Assembly (NCBI RefSeq): GCF_002879865.1
Contig: NZ_PNXY01000013.1
Span: 62,001-126,000 of the forward strand
Direction of reading: 5' to 3'
DNA length: 64,000 bases
DNA from: Paraburkholderia rhynchosiae
Lineage (GTDB): Bacteria > Pseudomonadota > Gammaproteobacteria > Burkholderiales > Burkholderiaceae
A model generated the notes under the pieces. It saw only the letters and a list, made by a program, of their open reading frames with translations, had not been told where the DNA came from and did not search any database. Every line of letters starts with the position of its first letter. The first letter of the stretch is position 1. A program made the translations under genes and the position numbers. This document shows positions 61,767 to 64,000 of the stretch, piece after piece.

Positions 61767-62554
61767 TCGAAGTCCGCAACGTCTGGAAAGAGTATGGCGA
61801 TCAGGTTGTACTTGAGCGCTTGAATTTGACCGTCAAGGAGGGTGAGTTCTGTTCGATGGTCGGCGCGTCTGGATGCGGTAAATCGACGTTTCTGCGACTT
61901 CTGCTGGGACAGGAGCAAGCGACGCGCGGCGAGATTCTGCTGGACGGCCAGGCTCTGCCGGGCGAGCCGGACGCGCATCGTGGTGTGGTCTTTCAACGCT
62001 ACTCCGTGTTCGACCATCTGACTGTGCTGCGCAACGTGATGCTTGGACTGGAGCTTCCGCGAGCGAAGTTCACGGGTCGGCTGTTCGGCGCACAGCGACG
62101 TCGAGCGCGCGACGAGGCTGCTGCGATGCTCGAACGCGTGGGTCTTGGCGCCGCCGCAAACAGGTATCCGCAGCAACTCTCCGGTGGTATGCAGCAACGC
62201 CTTGCAATTGCTCAGGCGCTGATGATGAAGCCTCGCGTCCTGCTGCTTGATGAGCCGTTCGGCGCGCTCGATCCCGGCATCCGCCGAGACATGCACGAGT
62301 TGCTGTCTGACCTGTGGCGCGAATCGAAGCTCACCATCTTTATGGTCACGCATGACCTGAAAGAAGGTTTCACCTTGGGTAGTCGCGTGCTCGTCTTCGA
62401 CAAGGCGCGGGTGGACCCGCAAGCGCCCGGAGCGTACGGCGCGCGCATTACCTACAACATTCCGCTCGACCGTAGCCGCGACTCCGTGTCCGCTGTTCAT
62501 CTGGCCCAGGCGGCGGTGCAGGGCGCGTCGAGTGTCGAAGCAATTCCGGACTGA
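61763..62554 (+). CDS. ABC transporter ATP-binding protein, guanidine/urea-carboxylase region
   Basis: A 263-residue ATPase of the SsuB/NrtD group. Walker A GASGCGKST (about 37), Q-loop VFQRYSVF, signature LSGGMQQRLAIAQ (about 142), Walker B VLLLDEPFGALD and H-loop VTHDL. Translationally coupled to the permease by a 4-bp overlap. The C-terminal extension (ARITYNIPLDRSRDSVSAVHL) is typical of transporters next to urea carboxylase-associated genes. Confidence 0.9.
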   Translation: MIEVRNVWKEYGDQVVLERLNLTVKEGEFCSMVGASGCGKSTFLRLLLGQEQATRGEILLDGQALPGEPDAHRGVVFQRYSVFDHLTVLRNVMLGLELPRAKFTGRLFGAQRRRARDEAAAMLERVGLGAAANRYPQQLSGGMQQRLAIAQALMMKPRVLLLDEPFGALDPGIRRDMHELLSDLWRESKLTIFMVTHDLKEGFTLGSRVLVFDKARVDPQAPGAYGARITYNIPLDRSRDSVSAVHLAQAAVQGASSVEAIPD

Positions 62555-62566
62555 AGGGAACCCGAT

Positions 62567-63271
62567 ATGAATTTGCTGCTTGAAGAAACCGTCCCTGGCG
62601 GCGGTCATACCTCGCTCATCGTCAAACGCGGACAGTCGCTTCGCATCACGGACCTGCGCGGTGGCGCAAACGTCAGCGTCATGATGGTCAATGCAACGGA
62701 AAAGAGCGAGCGGCTCAATCTGCCTGATTCGCTCAAGTGCCAGCACACCGCGAAGCTAACGACGGGTCACTGCCTCTATTCGGACATGGGGCGCGTTCTC
62801 GCTGCCATCGTGGCAGACACCTGCGGCTGGCATGACAGCATTGGCGGCGTATCGAACGCTGATGAGGTTTTCGAGCAATACGGCAGCGGTCGCTACCAGG
62901 AGTTGCGCAACTCCTTCTATCGCAACGGCACCGACAACCTGCTCGTCGAAATGAGCAAGTGGGGGCTCACCATCTCCGATTTGCTGATGACGCTGAACCT
63001 CTTCAGTCGTATCGACGTTAGCGACGCGGGAACGCTCAGCTTCGTGACGGGCAACTCGAAGGCCGGCGATTACGTTGAGCTATATGCGCCGATGAACACG
63101 CTGGTCGTGCTCACTGCGATCCAGCACCCGCTCGACCCCAACCCGGAATATTCGCCGAAGCCTGTGAAGCTCGAACTGAGCGAGGCTGACCGGGGCGTGG
63201 CCGAAGTGTGTCGGACCGCATGCGATGAGAATGTGCGCGGCTTTATCAACACCGAACGATTCTTCCTCTGA
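62567..63271 (+). CDS. cgdA: DUF1989 protein, carboxyguanidine deiminase subunit (UAAP1 type)
   Basis: A 234-residue urea carboxylase-associated protein of the DUF1989 family. In guanidine-degrading bacteria two such proteins form carboxyguanidine deiminase, which removes ammonia from carboxyguanidine to give allophanate. [13 protein letters not shown] (about 84) carries the metal-binding Cys/His motif of the family, preceded by [20 protein letters not shown] precedes the ATG. It is followed 13 bp later by the partner subunit. The A/B naming is by order and family type. Confidence 0.85.
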   Translation: MNLLLEETVPGGGHTSLIVKRGQSLRITDLRGGANVSVMMVNATEKSERLNLPDSLKCQHTAKLTTGHCLYSDMGRVLAAIVADTCGWHDSIGGVSNADEVFEQYGSGRYQELRNSFYRNGTDNLLVEMSKWGLTISDLLMTLNLFSRIDVSDAGTLSFVTGNSKAGDYVELYAPMNTLVVLTAIQHPLDPNPEYSPKPVKLELSEADRGVAEVCRTACDENVRGFINTERFFL

Positions 63272-63284
63272 GCGGGGACTACTC

Positions 63285-63926
63285 ATGACTAGTACACTTG
63301 TTGTCAGTGACAAACGTCCCGAAACCGCGTCTTTCCGTCAGACCGTCGCGGCTGGCGAACCCTGGCTTCACGAGGTGAAGGCCGGGCGCACATTGCGCAT
63401 TGTCGATCTCGAGGGCAATCAGGCGGTAGACACGCTTTTCTATAGTCTGGCCGATCCTCGCGAGCGTTTCGACCCGCAACGCACGTTGCGACATCAGAAA
63501 AGCCTGTACCTCACAGCCGGTTCCGTTCTGTATTCGAATCGCGGTAACGCGATGTTGACCATCGTTGCAGACACCTGCGGTCGCCACGATACGCTCGGCG
63601 GTGCGTGTGCGCAGGAGAGCAACGCGGTTCGTTATGCGCTTGAAAAGCGCTACATGCACAGCTGCCGCGACAACTTCCTGCGCGCCTGTGCTCATGACGG
63701 TCGCCTCGCTAAACGGGACGTCGGCGCGAACGTCAACTTTTTCATGAACGTGCCGGTGACTGCCGAGGGCGGCCTTACCTTTGAAGACGGTATTTCTGCA
63801 CCCGGCAAATATGTCGAGCTACGCGCGGAGATGGACGTCATCGTGCTGATTTCCAATTGCCCGCAGTTGAATAACCCGTGCAATGCCTACAACCCCACGC
63901 CTGCGGAGCTACTGATATGGGACTGA
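63285..63926 (+). CDS. cgdB: DUF1989 protein, carboxyguanidine deiminase subunit (UAAP2 type)
   Basis: A 213-residue partner of the preceding gene. It shows [22 protein letters not shown], the metal site [18 protein letters not shown] (about 105) and the closing [19 protein letters not shown], the standard end of this subtype. ATG 63285 gives the usual length; an upstream in-frame ATG would overlap the previous gene. Guanidine carboxylase and allophanate hydrolase genes are expected to the right, outside the window. Confidence 0.87.
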   Translation: MTSTLVVSDKRPETASFRQTVAAGEPWLHEVKAGRTLRIVDLEGNQAVDTLFYSLADPRERFDPQRTLRHQKSLYLTAGSVLYSNRGNAMLTIVADTCGRHDTLGGACAQESNAVRYALEKRYMHSCRDNFLRACAHDGRLAKRDVGANVNFFMNVPVTAEGGLTFEDGISAPGKYVELRAEMDVIVLISNCPQLNNPCNAYNPTPAELLIWD

Positions 63927-64000
63927 AGCGTATTCGCAGTTATGCCTACTTCCTCTTGCTTGTTCGCTCCGGACGCTGCATGACCTGCACGCGCGAACAA
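63927..64000 (+). other. Start of next intergenic region, with inverted repeat at the edge
   Basis: TTGTTCGC (63960-63967) and GCGAACAA (63993-64000) are exact complements, 25 nt apart, at the window edge. An ATG at 63917 opens a frame to the edge (28 codons) but its sequence is not that of a biotin-dependent carboxylase N-terminus, so I do not call a gene. Confidence 0.3.

Noticed and set aside
1-64000. CRISPR arrays, insertion sequences, attachment sites
   Set aside because: No regularly spaced repeats other than the peptide array, no transposase or integrase signature, and no tRNA-flanked direct repeats were seen.

Overview
The window looks like the chromosome or a large replicon of a Burkholderiaceae bacterium, probably Paraburkholderia or a close relative. 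The grounds are high GC content with strong GC3 bias, many LysR- and AraC-type regulators beside small catabolic cassettes, a DUF4148-like lipoprotein, a MipA/OmpV porin-like protein, a fused aerobic indolepyruvate:ferredoxin oxidoreductase and a guanidine/urea-carboxylase-type locus. Genus is inferred from gene content only. I see no rRNA, convincing tRNA, CRISPR array or intact insertion sequence.

Layout. 1-2 kb: end of a hydroxyquinol pathway (ring-cleaving dioxygenase, cut by the window edge, and maleylacetate reductase). 2.2-4.3 kb: a small unknown gene, a nitronate monooxygenase-like flavoprotein and a decayed isochorismatase-family gene. 5-9 kb: an AraC regulator, a ferritin-like diiron protein paired with an OsmC-like protein, and a YVTN beta-propeller protein. 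9.3-14.6 kb: an AraC regulator and a sugar ABC importer followed by a ribitol-dehydrogenase-like SDR, with an unusual dyad/direct repeat between permease and SDR. 15-29 kb: mixed accessory genes (ABC exporter, DUF1810, Vgb-like propeller, GlcG/HbpS-like protein, zinc ribbon, PHA-synthase-like hydrolase, LysR/SDR pair, broken SDR, beta-helix lipoprotein, GST, WYL regulator). 29-39 kb: an NCS1 permease, small unknowns, a LysR/sulfatase/MFS cassette and a methyltransferase. 39-48 kb: fused indolepyruvate oxidoreductase with a divergent LysR gene, then a LysR/permuted-aconitase/MFS operon. 48-55 kb: envelope and hydrolase genes, including a tightly coupled DUF4118/hydrolase/MipA operon and a doubly damaged small secreted-protein gene.

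The most interesting stretch is 55.7-64 kb. Four small genes on the minus strand, spaced exactly 355 bp apart, each encode a 77-residue precursor with a 26-residue leader ending in a canonical double-glycine processing motif, and a good sigma-54 promoter match lies upstream of the first. The copies alternate in an A-B-A-B pattern. Divergent from them is a cobalt-type nitrile hydratase alpha/beta/accessory operon. This is followed by a clear guanidine-I (ykkC) riboswitch, itself downstream of a second sigma-54-like element, which leads into an ABC transporter and two DUF1989 proteins of the carboxyguanidine deiminase type. The guanidine carboxylase and allophanate hydrolase expected to complete the pathway would lie past the right edge.

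How the genes fit together: most cassettes are self-contained (regulator, transporter or enzyme) and point to scavenging of aromatics, sugars or polyols, sulfate esters, nitriles and guanidine. The peptide array has no exporter, maturase or immunity gene in view, so its role is open.
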